A stretch of 36,915 nt of DNA. It comes from Candidatus Bathyarchaeota archaeon (GTDB lineage Archaea; Thermoproteota; Bathyarchaeia; Bathyarchaeales; Bathycorpusculaceae). The position numbers and the translations under genes were made by a program. The stretch spans positions 1-36,915 of the forward strand of contig QYYE01000005.1 of the NCBI GenBank assembly GCA_003589585.1, given 5' to 3'. Below, piece after piece: positions 15,177 to 22,778 of the stretch (position 1 is the first letter of the stretch; each line of letters begins with the position of its first letter). Below the pieces are notes generated by a model that saw only the letters and a program-made list of their open reading frames with translations, did not search any database and was not told the origin of the DNA.

Positions 15177-15602
15177 TTATTCAGTAACACGTTGAATGTC
15201 ATTGAAAACATCAAAGTCTTTGTCAAAAGAGTAGATTGCCGATATATCTTCTTTTTTCATCAGTATGTAAGCTAAGGCATCGTTGGCACCCACACGATAA
15301 TCCTCTGCCATGGATACTGCTTTAAGGTAGTCTTCCTGTGTTACTTCGCAGATTAAGATGTTCTCTCGGTATAGCAGTCCCTTCTCCAAAAGAAGTGCTT
15401 CTTCCAGCGGGAGGTAATCCTCTAAAATGTTGCAAACCTCACTGAAATGAACAACGGAAGTCGTCACTTTTTCTCCTTCGCTGATTCGGGCGACGATTTT
15501 TTTGGCTGTTTCCTTCATTTTTAATTCGTTGGGTTGCAGTTGCCTTTTGGTCTTTAAGAAAGCGTAGATAAATACGTTCGCATCTACGTAAACTGGCTGC
15601 AT
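15177..15602 (-). CDS. vapC: PIN-domain toxin (VapC-like)
   Basis: A 141-residue PIN domain with the acidic metal-binding residues in place: Asp7 in VYVDANVFIY, Glu55 in VHFSEVCN, Asp108 in VGANDALAYI, and Asp127/Asp129 in YSFDKDFDVF. Such proteins are Mg2+-dependent ribonucleases that cleave tRNA or rRNA when released from antitoxin. The ATG abuts the stop of the AbrB-type partner upstream (adjacent bases), the standard VapBC arrangement. All catalytic residues are intact, so it should be active; the RNA target is unknown. Confidence 0.92.
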   Translation of the reverse strand: MQPVYVDANVFIYAFLKTKRQLQPNELKMKETAKKIVARISEGEKVTTSVVHFSEVCNILEDYLPLEEALLLEKGLLYRENILICEVTQEDYLKAVSMAEDYRVGANDALAYILMKKEDISAIYSFDKDFDVFNDIQRVTE

Positions 15603-15842
15603 TTATCTGCCTCTTAGTTCTTTGCGGACTTTATGCCAGTCGGAAAGGTCTGCTTTTACGTCTGCTTCGATTTTGTCAAAGTATTTGGTGAGGTCAATTG
15701 TTGTGAACGGTTTAATTTCGATAGTGTCGCCTTTGGCTTGGATGATTGCTTTCTTGTTTTTGAGGTATTTTTCTCGCCAAGTTTTAGGTAGAATGATTCG
15801 ACCTTGCTCATCGACCACTTTAACTTCCACTTCCACTTCCAC
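15603..15842 (-). CDS. vapB: AbrB/MazE-type antitoxin (VapB-like)
   Basis: 79 residues. An N-terminal SpoVT/AbrB swapped-hairpin domain (VKVVDEQGRIILPKTWREKY, then a strand TIEIKPF) binds DNA and represses the operon. The C-terminal acidic/basic helix (LTKYFDKIEADVKADL onward) should wrap around the toxin. It starts at GTG 15842 within a three-fold GTGGAA repeat that encodes Val-Glu pairs, so two further in-frame GTGs could also serve as start. It overlaps none of its neighbours and directly precedes vapC. Confidence 0.88.
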   Translation of the reverse strand: MEVEVEVKVVDEQGRIILPKTWREKYLKNKKAIIQAKGDTIEIKPFTTIDLTKYFDKIEADVKADLSDWHKVRKELRGR

Positions 15843-16239
15843 AATTTGTCGCCAGAAAATTAATTATTCTGGTGGAATAAATAATTTATGGTGATTCTGC
15901 GATTGAATGGGACTGAAAATGTTTCCCCTTATGGATAACAAGTGGCGAAGCATAAGAACTAATCCTGAAAGTTGATACAGTAAGCGGAAACCCGCTAAAT
16001 GTTAGGGTTTTGCCGTTGAAATGGCTTGAACCAACAACCATTAATTTTTTTTATTAATGGTTTAGACCTTAAGAAAAATTCCTTTATCTCAGTTGTATAG
16101 CTTCTCATTGACCACTCTAATGCCTAATATTTTTTATCCAGGTTTTTTGGATCAGTCCGCTTGGAGGGCAAGGGCGAAAAAGTATCATAAATAGATGGTA
16201 GGATGTAAGATAAAAAGTGAAAGAAGAGATTGGTTGTCT
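15843..16239. other. Intergenic region with two hairpins
   Basis: 397 bp without a gene. It contains an AT-rich stretch near 15865-15892 that probably includes the vapBC promoter, a small hairpin AGCGG-AAAC-CCGCT (15983-15996), and a perfect 10-bp inverted repeat around a T7 loop (16036-16062, listed separately). Nothing else was recognised. Confidence 0.5.
16036..16062. terminator. 10-bp inverted repeat with T7 loop
   Basis: AACCATTAAT (16036-16045), seven T, then ATTAATGGTT (16053-16062). The arms are perfectly complementary. The oligo-T loop could act as a terminator on the plus strand, but no plus-strand gene ends nearby. It might instead be an RNA hairpin or a protein-binding dyad, so the terminator label is tentative. 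Confidence 0.35.
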
Positions 16240-17604
16240 TTATTGGAGGAGTTTTTGTTTGCCTTCCTCAATCAACTTTACCGTCTGCGCACGCCAAGTG
16301 TCGAACCCGTCTGGCGTTGAGGGGTAGGTGTTGTAGTGTGCGCTTAGCTGTCGCATCATAACAACGGTCAACCGCAGCTTGTTCAGGAAACCTACCCGTC
16401 GTATGCCACGGAAAACCCGTTTCGCTGTTTCGGTGATGTTTAGGTGGAAGTCGTCGCCCATGCCTGCTTTTAGCACGTCGTCTTCGGTCATGAGTTTTTG
16501 GTTCATGCCGTAGTTTAGGTCTTCATCGCTGCAGGATAGCAGGAACAGTTTGAATATGTCAAGTGTTCCCTGTTTTTTGCCGTAGGTGTCGATGTAGCGT
16601 TTGTTGTAGCCCCACAGCGCCTCACGGGTGGGCTCGCCCTTGCTGAGTGCTTCGGCGATTTGTTGTCCTGCAAAGTAGCCTGAGAGCATGCTGGGACCGA
16701 TGCCGCCGCCGTGAATCGGATTAACCAACGAAGCTGCGTCGCCAACAAGCATAACACCGTTACCAACCATATTGTCCAGTGGTCTGCGGACGGGGTCAAA
16801 CCATGAGCCAGCAGCCAAAACCGTTGAGCCCTCAAACATGGGTTTGCAGAAGGTTGTTTTGTAGAGTTGCTCTTTTGGGTTGGGGTAGCCGGTTTTGCGC
16901 ATGCAGGTGCCTATGCCCACGTTGACTCGTGCGCCTCCTTTGGGGAAAATCCACACGTACCCGCCCGGCGAGGCTTTCTGGTTAAGGTAGATTTCGCAGT
17001 AGCGGGTGTTCTCGGTTTCCTGTTTTAGCTGGCGGATTTCTCGGTAGCATGCTTCAACGTCTTCGTTGGCTATGTCACGGTCGATGCCCATCTCTGCTGG
17101 GAGCTGTTTGCGCACCATGCCAAAGTAACCGGTGGCGTCAACCACAACCTTGCTCCGCAGCTCGCTGACATTGCCCGATTTCAAGTTCTTAGCAGTTATG
17201 CCGACAACCGCGCCCTTCTCAATTATCGGAGAGCGAAGAGTCGTGCTGTCTTGGAGAGTTGCGCCTGCATCCACAGCTTTCCTGAGCAGCCACTGCCCAA
17301 ACAAGCGCCTGTTCAGCAGGTAGCCGATGAAGTCTTTGTCTGCGATGGTGAAGATTGTGTTTTCGTCTGGGCTGAAGATTTTTATGCCGTCGATTTTGGC
17401 TTCCAACTCGCCGCCCGTGGGCTTCTCTAACCCCAGGAATTTGAGGTGGTGCTCGCCAAGGGCGTCGCCGCAGATTTTTTCTCCGATTTCTTCTCTGGGC
17501 TTGCTCTCTACTAAGCATACTTTTAGGCCTGCTTCAGCGACCGTTTTTGCTGCTAGGCAGCCTGCTGTTCCTGCGCCAACAACTATGGCATCATATTTCT
17601 CCAA
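16240..17604 (-). CDS. Geranylgeranyl reductase family flavoprotein
   Basis: A 454-residue FAD enzyme. The dinucleotide-binding loop is VVGAGTAG (residues 8-15), followed by an acidic residue ending strand 2 (LVES). KICGDALGEHH and the second FAD motif MLVGDAASLVNPIHGGGI are typical of the GGR family, as is SPGGYVWIFPKG. In archaea this family saturates the isoprenoid chains of membrane lipids, or of menaquinone or other prenyl groups. Which substrate applies here cannot be read from sequence. The ATG has an upstream GGAGGAG (complement of 17612-17618). It is divergent from an HxlR-like regulator, with a compact shared promoter. Confidence 0.9.
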   Translation of the reverse strand: MEKYDAIVVGAGTAGCLAAKTVAEAGLKVCLVESKPREEIGEKICGDALGEHHLKFLGLEKPTGGELEAKIDGIKIFSPDENTIFTIADKDFIGYLLNRRLFGQWLLRKAVDAGATLQDSTTLRSPIIEKGAVVGITAKNLKSGNVSELRSKVVVDATGYFGMVRKQLPAEMGIDRDIANEDVEACYREIRQLKQETENTRYCEIYLNQKASPGGYVWIFPKGGARVNVGIGTCMRKTGYPNPKEQLYKTTFCKPMFEGSTVLAAGSWFDPVRRPLDNMVGNGVMLVGDAASLVNPIHGGGIGPSMLSGYFAGQQIAEALSKGEPTREALWGYNKRYIDTYGKKQGTLDIFKLFLLSCSDEDLNYGMNQKLMTEDDVLKAGMGDDFHLNITETAKRVFRGIRRVGFLNKLRLTVVMMRQLSAHYNTYPSTPDGFDTWRAQTVKLIEEGKQKLLQ

Positions 17605-17621
17605 CTTTTTTCTCCTCCACT

Positions 17622-17684
17622 AAGTGAGCTTTACTTTGTATACCTTGTTGTATAAGTAAACGCTTATAAATTATGAAGTGAGCT
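17622..17684. promoter_or_regulatory. Divergent promoter with TATA dyad and direct repeats
   Basis: A perfect dyad TATAAG-TAAACG-CTTATA (17651-17668) gives TATA-like elements on both strands. CTTATAAATT (17663-17672) would place the rightward transcript start near 17695, just before the HxlR-like gene at 17708. The same 9-mer AAGTGAGCT occurs on both sides of the dyad at 17622-17630 and 17676-17684, near the likely transcription starts, and may be an operator pair. Autoregulation by the HxlR-like protein is a reasonable guess. Confidence 0.5.
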
Positions 17685-17707
17685 AAACACAACCGAGTGT
17701 ACTGCAC

Positions 17708-18163
17708 ATGAGCATCCCATTAACATTAAGCGCAGAATTTCGCAAACTCGTCGAAGCCCGCATGGACCAAACCATCAAAGGCATAGAAGCCACCTTCAAC
17801 CAAATCATCGAAAACCAAAAAATCACACCAACCGCACTCAAAAACGAACTCGACAGCCTCCAAGAAAGCTTCAACGTCTTGTTCCAGAAATGGAGCCTAG
17901 AAATCCTCTACACGCTACTGCTCAAAGACGCCATAGGGTTTGGCGCAGTAAAAAAAATCCTGACCGTGAACTCAAGAACACTCTCTGACAAGCTCAAGAT
18001 GCTTCAAAAACACGGCTACATAGAAAGAAACATCCAAGAGGGTCCACCGCTAAGAGTCGAATACTCGCTGATGCCTAAAGGCAAGAACACTGTGCTTTTG
18101 GCTCTGCCGCTAATCTACTACTCCAGCCCCACCCAACCTAAACCCTCCGCTCAACCCTCTTAA
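17708..18163 (+). CDS. HxlR-like winged-helix regulator with coiled N-terminus
   Basis: 151 residues. Residues 1-55 are helical and charged (EARMDQTIKGIEATFNQIIE and following). The rest is an HxlR/MarR-like winged helix: FQKWSLEILYTLLLK, GFGAVKKILTVNSRTLSDKL, KMLQKHGYIERN and the wing PLRVEYSLMPKGK. HxlR proteins bind DNA as dimers. This gene is divergent from the GGR-family flavoprotein and shares a TATA dyad with it, so it probably controls that enzyme and itself. Its 3' end overlaps the Lrp-like gene on the other strand by 26 bp. Confidence 0.85.
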   Translation: MSIPLTLSAEFRKLVEARMDQTIKGIEATFNQIIENQKITPTALKNELDSLQESFNVLFQKWSLEILYTLLLKDAIGFGAVKKILTVNSRTLSDKLKMLQKHGYIERNIQEGPPLRVEYSLMPKGKNTVLLALPLIYYSSPTQPKPSAQPS

Positions 18164-18644
18164 CACTATACGGCAAGCTCGTGGTTTCTTTTACGGTTTC
18201 GAAAACCATGCAGGTAAGCGTCTTCTCCAACCCCTTAATTAACCGCAGCTTATCAACCACAAACTTGCCTACCGCTTCAACGTTCTCCGCACGCAGCTTC
18301 ACAAGCAGGTCCCAGTCGCCAGTGATTATGTGTACTTCCTGCACTTCAGGAAACCGAGCGATTTCTTCAGCCACGGACCTTTGGGAAACTGGGGTGTCGT
18401 TGGTTTTTGACCTGTAGGAGACTGAGGCTAAAATGAAGGCGGCTGTGCCGAGGTTGAGTTTTTCTGGGGAGAGGATGGCTCGGTACTGTTTGATTATGTC
18501 TTGTTCTTCCATGCGTTTGATTTTTGCGAAGACGGTGGTTATTGGGGCGTTGATTTTTTTGGCGATTTGGTTGGCTGTGAGTTTGCTGTTCTCCTGGATT
18601 AGGAGCAGTATGGCAAGGTCTTTTTCATCGAGTTTCAGGCTCAT
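18138..18644 (-). CDS. Lrp/AsnC family regulator
   Basis: 168 residues. The N-terminal winged HTH (KLDEKDLAILLLIQENSKLT, QIAKKINAPITTVFAKIKRM) is followed by a RAM ligand-binding domain (FILASVSYRS ... EVQEVHIITGDWDLLVKLRA ... VVDKLRLIKGLEKTLTCMVF). The G-D-W-D motif typical of the effector pocket is present. It is divergent from the AsnRS-like asparagine synthetase 128 bp away, the same logic as bacterial AsnC-asnA, so control of asparagine synthesis by Asn is a good hypothesis. The ATG lies where transcription should start (TATA at 18665-18675), so the mRNA is probably leaderless. Confidence 0.9.
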   Translation of the reverse strand: MSLKLDEKDLAILLLIQENSKLTANQIAKKINAPITTVFAKIKRMEEQDIIKQYRAILSPEKLNLGTAAFILASVSYRSKTNDTPVSQRSVAEEIARFPEVQEVHIITGDWDLLVKLRAENVEAVGKFVVDKLRLIKGLEKTLTCMVFETVKETTSLPYSVKRVERRV

Positions 18645-18655
18645 ATGTAAATATT

Positions 18656-18680
18656 ACAAGTTTCAAGTATAAAAGCTTGT
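18656..18680 (-). promoter_or_regulatory. Lrp gene TATA box inside an inverted repeat
   Basis: On the minus strand ACAAG (18680-18676) and CTTGT (18660-18656) flank CTTTTATACTT. A dimer bound to this dyad would cover the TATA box (18665-18675), which suggests autorepression by the Lrp-like protein. Confidence 0.45.
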
Positions 18681-18703
18681 ATGATTTGTAGTTTATCCAA
18701 GAT

Positions 18704-18715
18704 TTTTTATAAAAA
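18704..18715 (+). promoter_or_regulatory. TATA box of asparagine synthetase gene
   Basis: TTTTTATAAAAA lies 57 bp before the predicted start at 18772. A transcript start near 18738 would leave a leader of about 34 nt. Confidence 0.5.
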
Positions 18716-18771
18716 ATTTAATAACTGCTTTGCACAGTGTACATCCAATAAATTGACCCACGTGAAAGAAA

Positions 18772-19743
18772 TTGAAACAACAAACCGTCCAACTAATAGA
18801 GATCCCAAAATCACTAGACCAACTCTCCAAAGCTGAGTTGGAAAGAAAAGCCTGCATAGGCAAAATCATGACCTACACACTGTCAAGCCTCACCAACACC
18901 TTCGTAAAAAAAGGCTTCCAATGGCTCTTGCCGGTGGCACTAAGCCAAAGCACTGACCCGCTCTGGCCAGACCCAGGAGCATCCATAGAAAAACGCATCG
19001 AAGTAGACATCTACGGCAAGCCAGTGCGCACCACTGCCAGCATGATTATCCACAAACTCATCGCCGCCTCAACCGCCTACCCCAAACTGTTCATACTCTC
19101 ACCCAACATACGCATCGAAAAAGCTGAACGAGCCAAAACAGGCAAACACATCTACGAGTTCACACAGCTAGACTTTGGAACCACAGACGCCACCTCAAAA
19201 GCTGTTTTCAGTCTAGTTGAGGATGCCGTATGCACACTGGTTAAAGACTTAAAACGTGACATGAAAGAAGAGTTAACTGCTCTCTGCCGCTGCGACACCC
19301 TGAAAGTTCCCAAGACGCCGTTCAAAATCTACGACCGTGAAGACCTTGAAGCCAAATACGGCTCGGATTGGGAAGCAGGCGTAGCCCAAGAAATAACAGA
19401 GCCTGTTTGGGTAACCAACATTCCAAGAGAATTCTACGACTTTGAAGACGCCAAGACAGGCAAATGGGACAACTACGACTTGTTCATGCCACAGTTCGGC
19501 GAGGTTCTCTCAGGAGCCAAACGCGAATACGAATACATGAAAATTCTCACCAAAATCGAGCGAGACCAAGTCAAAAAAGAAAACTACTCTTTGGTCTTAA
19601 AGATGGCAAAAGAAGGACGGCTAAAACCAACTGCTGGCGGAGGCATCGGCATGGAACGTTTAGTCGGCTGGATTGCAGGTGTCAAACATATTGCTGAGTG
19701 TCAACCGTTCCCACGGGTGCCTGGAACCGTACATGAACTCTAA
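18772..19743 (+). CDS. Archaeal AsnRS-like asparagine synthetase
   Basis: 323 residues, matching a class II aminoacyl-tRNA synthetase catalytic core (AspRS/AsnRS type) without an N-terminal anticodon-binding domain. Class II motif 2 corresponds to SPNIRIEKAERAKTGKHIYEFTQ (arginine and E-FTQ), and motif 3 to GGGIGMERLVGWIAGVKHIAE. FGEVLSGAKREYEYM matches the amino-acid pocket of AsnRS. Such stand-alone proteins in archaea make asparagine from aspartate and ATP/ammonia. The start is a TTG at 18772 (KQQTVQLIEIPKSL follows); no in-frame ATG fits. It is divergent from an Lrp/AsnC regulator. A truncated AsnRS paralogue of other function is the alternative. Confidence 0.9.
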   Translation: MKQQTVQLIEIPKSLDQLSKAELERKACIGKIMTYTLSSLTNTFVKKGFQWLLPVALSQSTDPLWPDPGASIEKRIEVDIYGKPVRTTASMIIHKLIAASTAYPKLFILSPNIRIEKAERAKTGKHIYEFTQLDFGTTDATSKAVFSLVEDAVCTLVKDLKRDMKEELTALCRCDTLKVPKTPFKIYDREDLEAKYGSDWEAGVAQEITEPVWVTNIPREFYDFEDAKTGKWDNYDLFMPQFGEVLSGAKREYEYMKILTKIERDQVKKENYSLVLKMAKEGRLKPTAGGGIGMERLVGWIAGVKHIAECQPFPRVPGTVHEL

Positions 19744-19775
19744 TAATAGCAAACTTCATAGCTCAGCAGTAACCA

Positions 19776-19808
19776 CTTTCTTTTCCAAAATCTTTATTTC
19801 TTTTTTTA
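19776..19808 (+). terminator. T-rich transcription stop after asparagine synthetase
   Basis: Three T-rich tracts (CTTTCTTTT, CTTTATTTC, T8) begin about 33 bp after the stop codon. This is the usual form of an archaeal hairpin-free terminator. Confidence 0.45.
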
Positions 19809-19836
19809 GTTAATTCAAGGAAGGACTCTGATTAAA

Positions 19837-21735
19837 ATGGTACTAGTAATGAATGCATATCTTGAGGCGCTGCAACCTAAACTAAGCTTGTCAGACTACC
19901 AAAAGCTAAGCGCTATAGACAACCCTAACGTTCACGAATTCATCGCTAAAGCAAGCGACCTTTGCCATGCCGAACGCATCTTCATCTGCAGCGACTCAGC
20001 CCAAGACATAAAAAATGTTCGCAAACAAGCCATTGCTGTGGGCGAAGAAAAAGCAATCTTGACCCTGCCAGGACACACCGTACATTTTGACGGCGAAAAC
20101 GACCAGGGTCGGGACCGCCAGGCTACCAAGTATCTGGTGCCAAGAGGCATTTCTCTTAGCAAAGCGCTCAACCAAATGGACCGTCAAGAAGGCTTAACAG
20201 AGGTAAGAGGTCTGCTGAGGGATTCGATGCAGGGCAAAACAATGATTGTCCGCTTCATCTCATTGGGCCCCCCAAACTCGGTTTTCACAATTTTAGGTTT
20301 ACAATGCACCGACTCATGGTATGTAGCACATTCGGAAGATTTACTTTATCGTCCAGGATATGAAGAGTTTGTCAAGGCAGGACCAAAAAGCGACTTTCTG
20401 CGTGTGCTCCATTCTGCCGGTAAACTTAACGAGGACATGGTCAGCGTAGAATATGACAAAAAATGCATCTACATCGACCACATGGACAACACAATCTACA
20501 GCGTCAACACACAGTACGCTGGAAACTCCGTGGGCTTCAAAAAACTAGCGTTCCGCTTGGCAATTCGAAAAGCAAGCAGCGAGGGCTGGTTAGCCGAGCA
20601 CATGCTGCTCATGGGTGTGCATGGACCAAATGGGCGTAAAACCTATTTCGCTGGAGCTTTCCCAAGTGCTTGCGGTAAAACTTCTACAGCTATGCTTCCA
20701 GGCGAAACCATACTTGGCGACGACATCGCTTACATTCGAGATATTGATTCTAGTGCTCGAGCGGTTAATGTTGAAGCCGGCATTTTCGGAATCATACAAG
20801 ACGTCAATCCAAAGGACGATGTCACAATCTACAAGGTGCTCACTAGTCTAGGTGAAATAATTTTCTCTAACGTACTGGTTAAGGATGGCAAACCCTACTG
20901 GCTGGGCATGGGCAAAGAACTTCCCAAAGAAGGACTAAACTTCTCAGGCGCATGGTATGAAGGCAAAAAAGATGAGAACGGCAATGATGTACCACCTGCC
21001 CACAAGAACGCTCGTTACGCGGTAGCCTTGAAGGCGTTGGAAAACTGTGACCCTGAACTGGATAACCCTAACGGCGTCGAGTTAGGCGGCATAATGTACG
21101 GTGGACGGGATGCCAAGGCTTATGTTCCTGTTCAGCAAAGCTTCAGCTGGGAGCACGGCATAATCGCATACGGCGCATCCTTGGAGACTGAAACAACGTT
21201 TGCAACCATCGGCAAAGAGGGTGTTCCTGAAATTAACATGATGAGCATCCAAGACTTCATCTCCATACCATTGGGCAAAAACGTTCATAACAACTTGGAC
21301 TTTGGGCGAAAACTCAAAAAGCAACCAGTCGTCTTTGGCGTCAACTACTTCTTGCGTGAAGTTGGCAATGGCCAGTACCTCAACAGCCCCCGAGACAAAC
21401 ATGTTTGGGTAAAATGGATGGAGCTACGAGTGCACAACGAGGTAGAAGCAATAGAAACGCCGACTGGATACATTCCAAAGTATGAGGATTTGCACAGGCT
21501 GTTTAAGCAAGTTTTAGGCAAAAACTACTCTAAAGAGGACTACATCAAGCAATTCACCATCCGTGTTCCTGAAAACTTGGCAAAAATCGAAAGAGTCCAA
21601 CGTTTCTATCAGGAAAACGTCACCGACACACCCTTAGAGTTGTTCGGTGTACTATACCTACAACGGCAACGTCTACTAAGCGCCAAAGAGAAATACGGTG
21701 ACTATATTTCCCCAGAAAAGTTTGAGAAACAATAA
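19837..21735 (+). CDS. pckG: Phosphoenolpyruvate carboxykinase (GTP)
   Basis: 632 residues, normal for the GTP-dependent enzyme that interconverts oxaloacetate and PEP (gluconeogenesis, or anaplerosis in autotrophs). Visible motifs: YVAHSEDLLYRPGYEEF, the P-loop-like kinase-1a FAGAFPSACGKTSTAM (about residues 270-285) with the active-site Cys, kinase-2 GDDIAYIRDI, IMYGGRDAKAYVPVQQSFSW, and the nucleotide site region FGVNYFLRE. ATG 19837 and a second ATG at 19849 (MVLVMNAY) are both possible starts. A T-rich tract separates it from the upstream gene, so it has its own promoter. Confidence 0.97.
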   Translation: MVLVMNAYLEALQPKLSLSDYQKLSAIDNPNVHEFIAKASDLCHAERIFICSDSAQDIKNVRKQAIAVGEEKAILTLPGHTVHFDGENDQGRDRQATKYLVPRGISLSKALNQMDRQEGLTEVRGLLRDSMQGKTMIVRFISLGPPNSVFTILGLQCTDSWYVAHSEDLLYRPGYEEFVKAGPKSDFLRVLHSAGKLNEDMVSVEYDKKCIYIDHMDNTIYSVNTQYAGNSVGFKKLAFRLAIRKASSEGWLAEHMLLMGVHGPNGRKTYFAGAFPSACGKTSTAMLPGETILGDDIAYIRDIDSSARAVNVEAGIFGIIQDVNPKDDVTIYKVLTSLGEIIFSNVLVKDGKPYWLGMGKELPKEGLNFSGAWYEGKKDENGNDVPPAHKNARYAVALKALENCDPELDNPNGVELGGIMYGGRDAKAYVPVQQSFSWEHGIIAYGASLETETTFATIGKEGVPEINMMSIQDFISIPLGKNVHNNLDFGRKLKKQPVVFGVNYFLREVGNGQYLNSPRDKHVWVKWMELRVHNEVEAIETPTGYIPKYEDLHRLFKQVLGKNYSKEDYIKQFTIRVPENLAKIERVQRFYQENVTDTPLELFGVLYLQRQRLLSAKEKYGDYISPEKFEKQ

Positions 21736-21794
21736 AGGAAACTGCCATTTGAGATGGAAAGCATAAAAACTTTTTCTTCCTTTTTATGGGTGAA

Positions 21795-21804
21795 ATTTTT
21801 AAAT
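21795..21804 (+). promoter_or_regulatory. TATA box of small zinc-ribbon gene
   Basis: ATTTTTAAAT, preceded by GAA, lies about 60 bp before the ATG at 21859. A transcript start near 21828 is expected. Confidence 0.4.
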
Positions 21805-21858
21805 AGATTTCATAATACTGACTACCAATTCATAATGGTTAATTAACTACAGCAATTA

Positions 21859-22137
21859 ATGAAAAAATCAAAAAACGGTGTGAGGAAAATGATGATGAAA
21901 AAGCTAGACAAAAAAGATTCGCCATACAAGGTAGACTTGACTGCTATTGAAGGCGACGGCTCTTTCCCCTGCCCCAAATGCGGAATGATGATCTCGCCAG
22001 AAGACGAAACAGAAGACAACTACACAATCGAAGACACAAAGGTAGTCAATGACGAACTGGTCGAGCTAGTTATTTCATGTGGTAAATGCTCAAGCATTAT
22101 AAGGCTGACAGGCTTCCAACAAGTCTTCGATGCTTAA
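21859..22137 (+). CDS. Small zinc-ribbon protein
   Basis: 92 residues with a very basic N-terminus (MKKSKNGVRKMMMKKLDKK) and one zinc ribbon made of CPKCG (residues 38-42) and CGKC (around 74-77), separated by an acidic stretch DETEDNYTIEDTKVVNDE. ATGs at codons 11-13 could be the true start, which would leave about 80 residues. The acidic insert between two CxxC pairs resembles small archaeal zinc-ribbon proteins of unknown function. No partner is evident. Confidence 0.75.
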   Translation: MKKSKNGVRKMMMKKLDKKDSPYKVDLTAIEGDGSFPCPKCGMMISPEDETEDNYTIEDTKVVNDELVELVISCGKCSSIIRLTGFQQVFDA

Positions 22138-22429
22138 ACTACCGCATTTTGGATATACTCCATTTAACTTTTAAAGAGATGACCTGTGGGTTTTTGCTCG
22201 GCTTGTTAAGGGAAAAAAGAGCAAAATAAGCATATACTTTCTTAGACCAAGGCTTGTTTGAGAAACAATTAGATTTTCGTTAACAGTTCTATCTATAGTC
22301 CATAACAAGTTTATACAGAACGAGCGACTCCAGAAACAACAACCCCCACAAACCAAGTTTGGGTTGACCAAGGAAACAGTGACAAATGGCATATATGCTT
22401 CCAAGCAAACATAGCAGGCAGTTACACGG
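22138..22429. other. Intergenic region, nothing recognised
   Basis: About 290 bp between the zinc-ribbon gene and the minus-strand Cys-rich gene. An open frame on the minus strand (22171-22506) lacks a ribosome-binding site, is Cys/Ser-rich in a random-looking way, and overlaps the better candidate at 22430. I see no RNA gene or repeat. Confidence 0.5.
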
Positions 22430-22603
22430 TTAGATGTGCAGGGGCATCTTGACCTCCTGAGTGGGGCTTGTTTTTCTTTTGGGTCTGAAGCTGTCGCAGG
22501 CATCACTGGAAGCTATGCGTCCAAGCCTTAGCCGTTTCGCCCTTTTGTCGCTAACACAGGTGCCACACCAGTCTATGCAGTCATAGCACTTGGCAGCCTC
22601 CAT
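22430..22603 (-). CDS. 57-residue Cys-rich mini-protein
   Basis: It starts at ATG 22603, chosen because GGAGGC (complement of 22613-22618) lies 9 bases upstream; the open frame extends to a TTG at 22633. The sequence has four close cysteines (AKCYDCIDWCGTC) and a fifth in SSDACDSFRPKRK, with a basic middle (KRAKRLRLGR). The pattern of CxxCxxxCxxC, a basic linker and 'ACDSF' resembles small archaeal zinc-binding mini-proteins. I cannot name the family. Confidence 0.55.
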   Translation of the reverse strand: MEAAKCYDCIDWCGTCVSDKRAKRLRLGRIASSDACDSFRPKRKTSPTQEVKMPLHI

Positions 22604-22688
22604 CAGAAAACTGCCTCCTGCGTAAGACTCCAAAACCTAATTGCCATTAAACCAAAATTTTGTTGCAATGTAAGAAACCTCTAACCAA

Positions 22689-22775
22689 CCTTCTAGAGTG
22701 GAGAAAAAGAAAAGGGGTAATGGCGAGCCTCCTGTCCGCCATCTTCTTGATAAGTATAAATTTAACTCTAGAAGG
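22689..22775. repeat. 11-bp inverted repeat with nested hairpin at tRNA 3' side
   Basis: CCTTCTAGAGT (22689-22699) and ACTCTAGAAGG (22765-22775) are perfect reverse complements. Between them ATGGCG (22720-22725) and CGCCAT (22737-22742) form an inner hairpin. The right arm ends 3 bp from the tRNA-Gln 3' end. It could be a structured RNA, a processing or termination signal for the tRNA transcript, or a small mobile-element footprint. Confidence 0.55.
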
Positions 22776-22778
22776 AGG

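Noticed and set aside
15885-15980. Box C/D small RNA
   Set aside because: CTGA words occur, but the C and C' boxes match RUGAUGA poorly and spacing is irregular.
22171-22506. 111-codon minus-strand open frame
   Set aside because: It overlaps the 57-residue Cys-rich gene, which has a good ribosome-binding site, and it shows no domain-like pattern.
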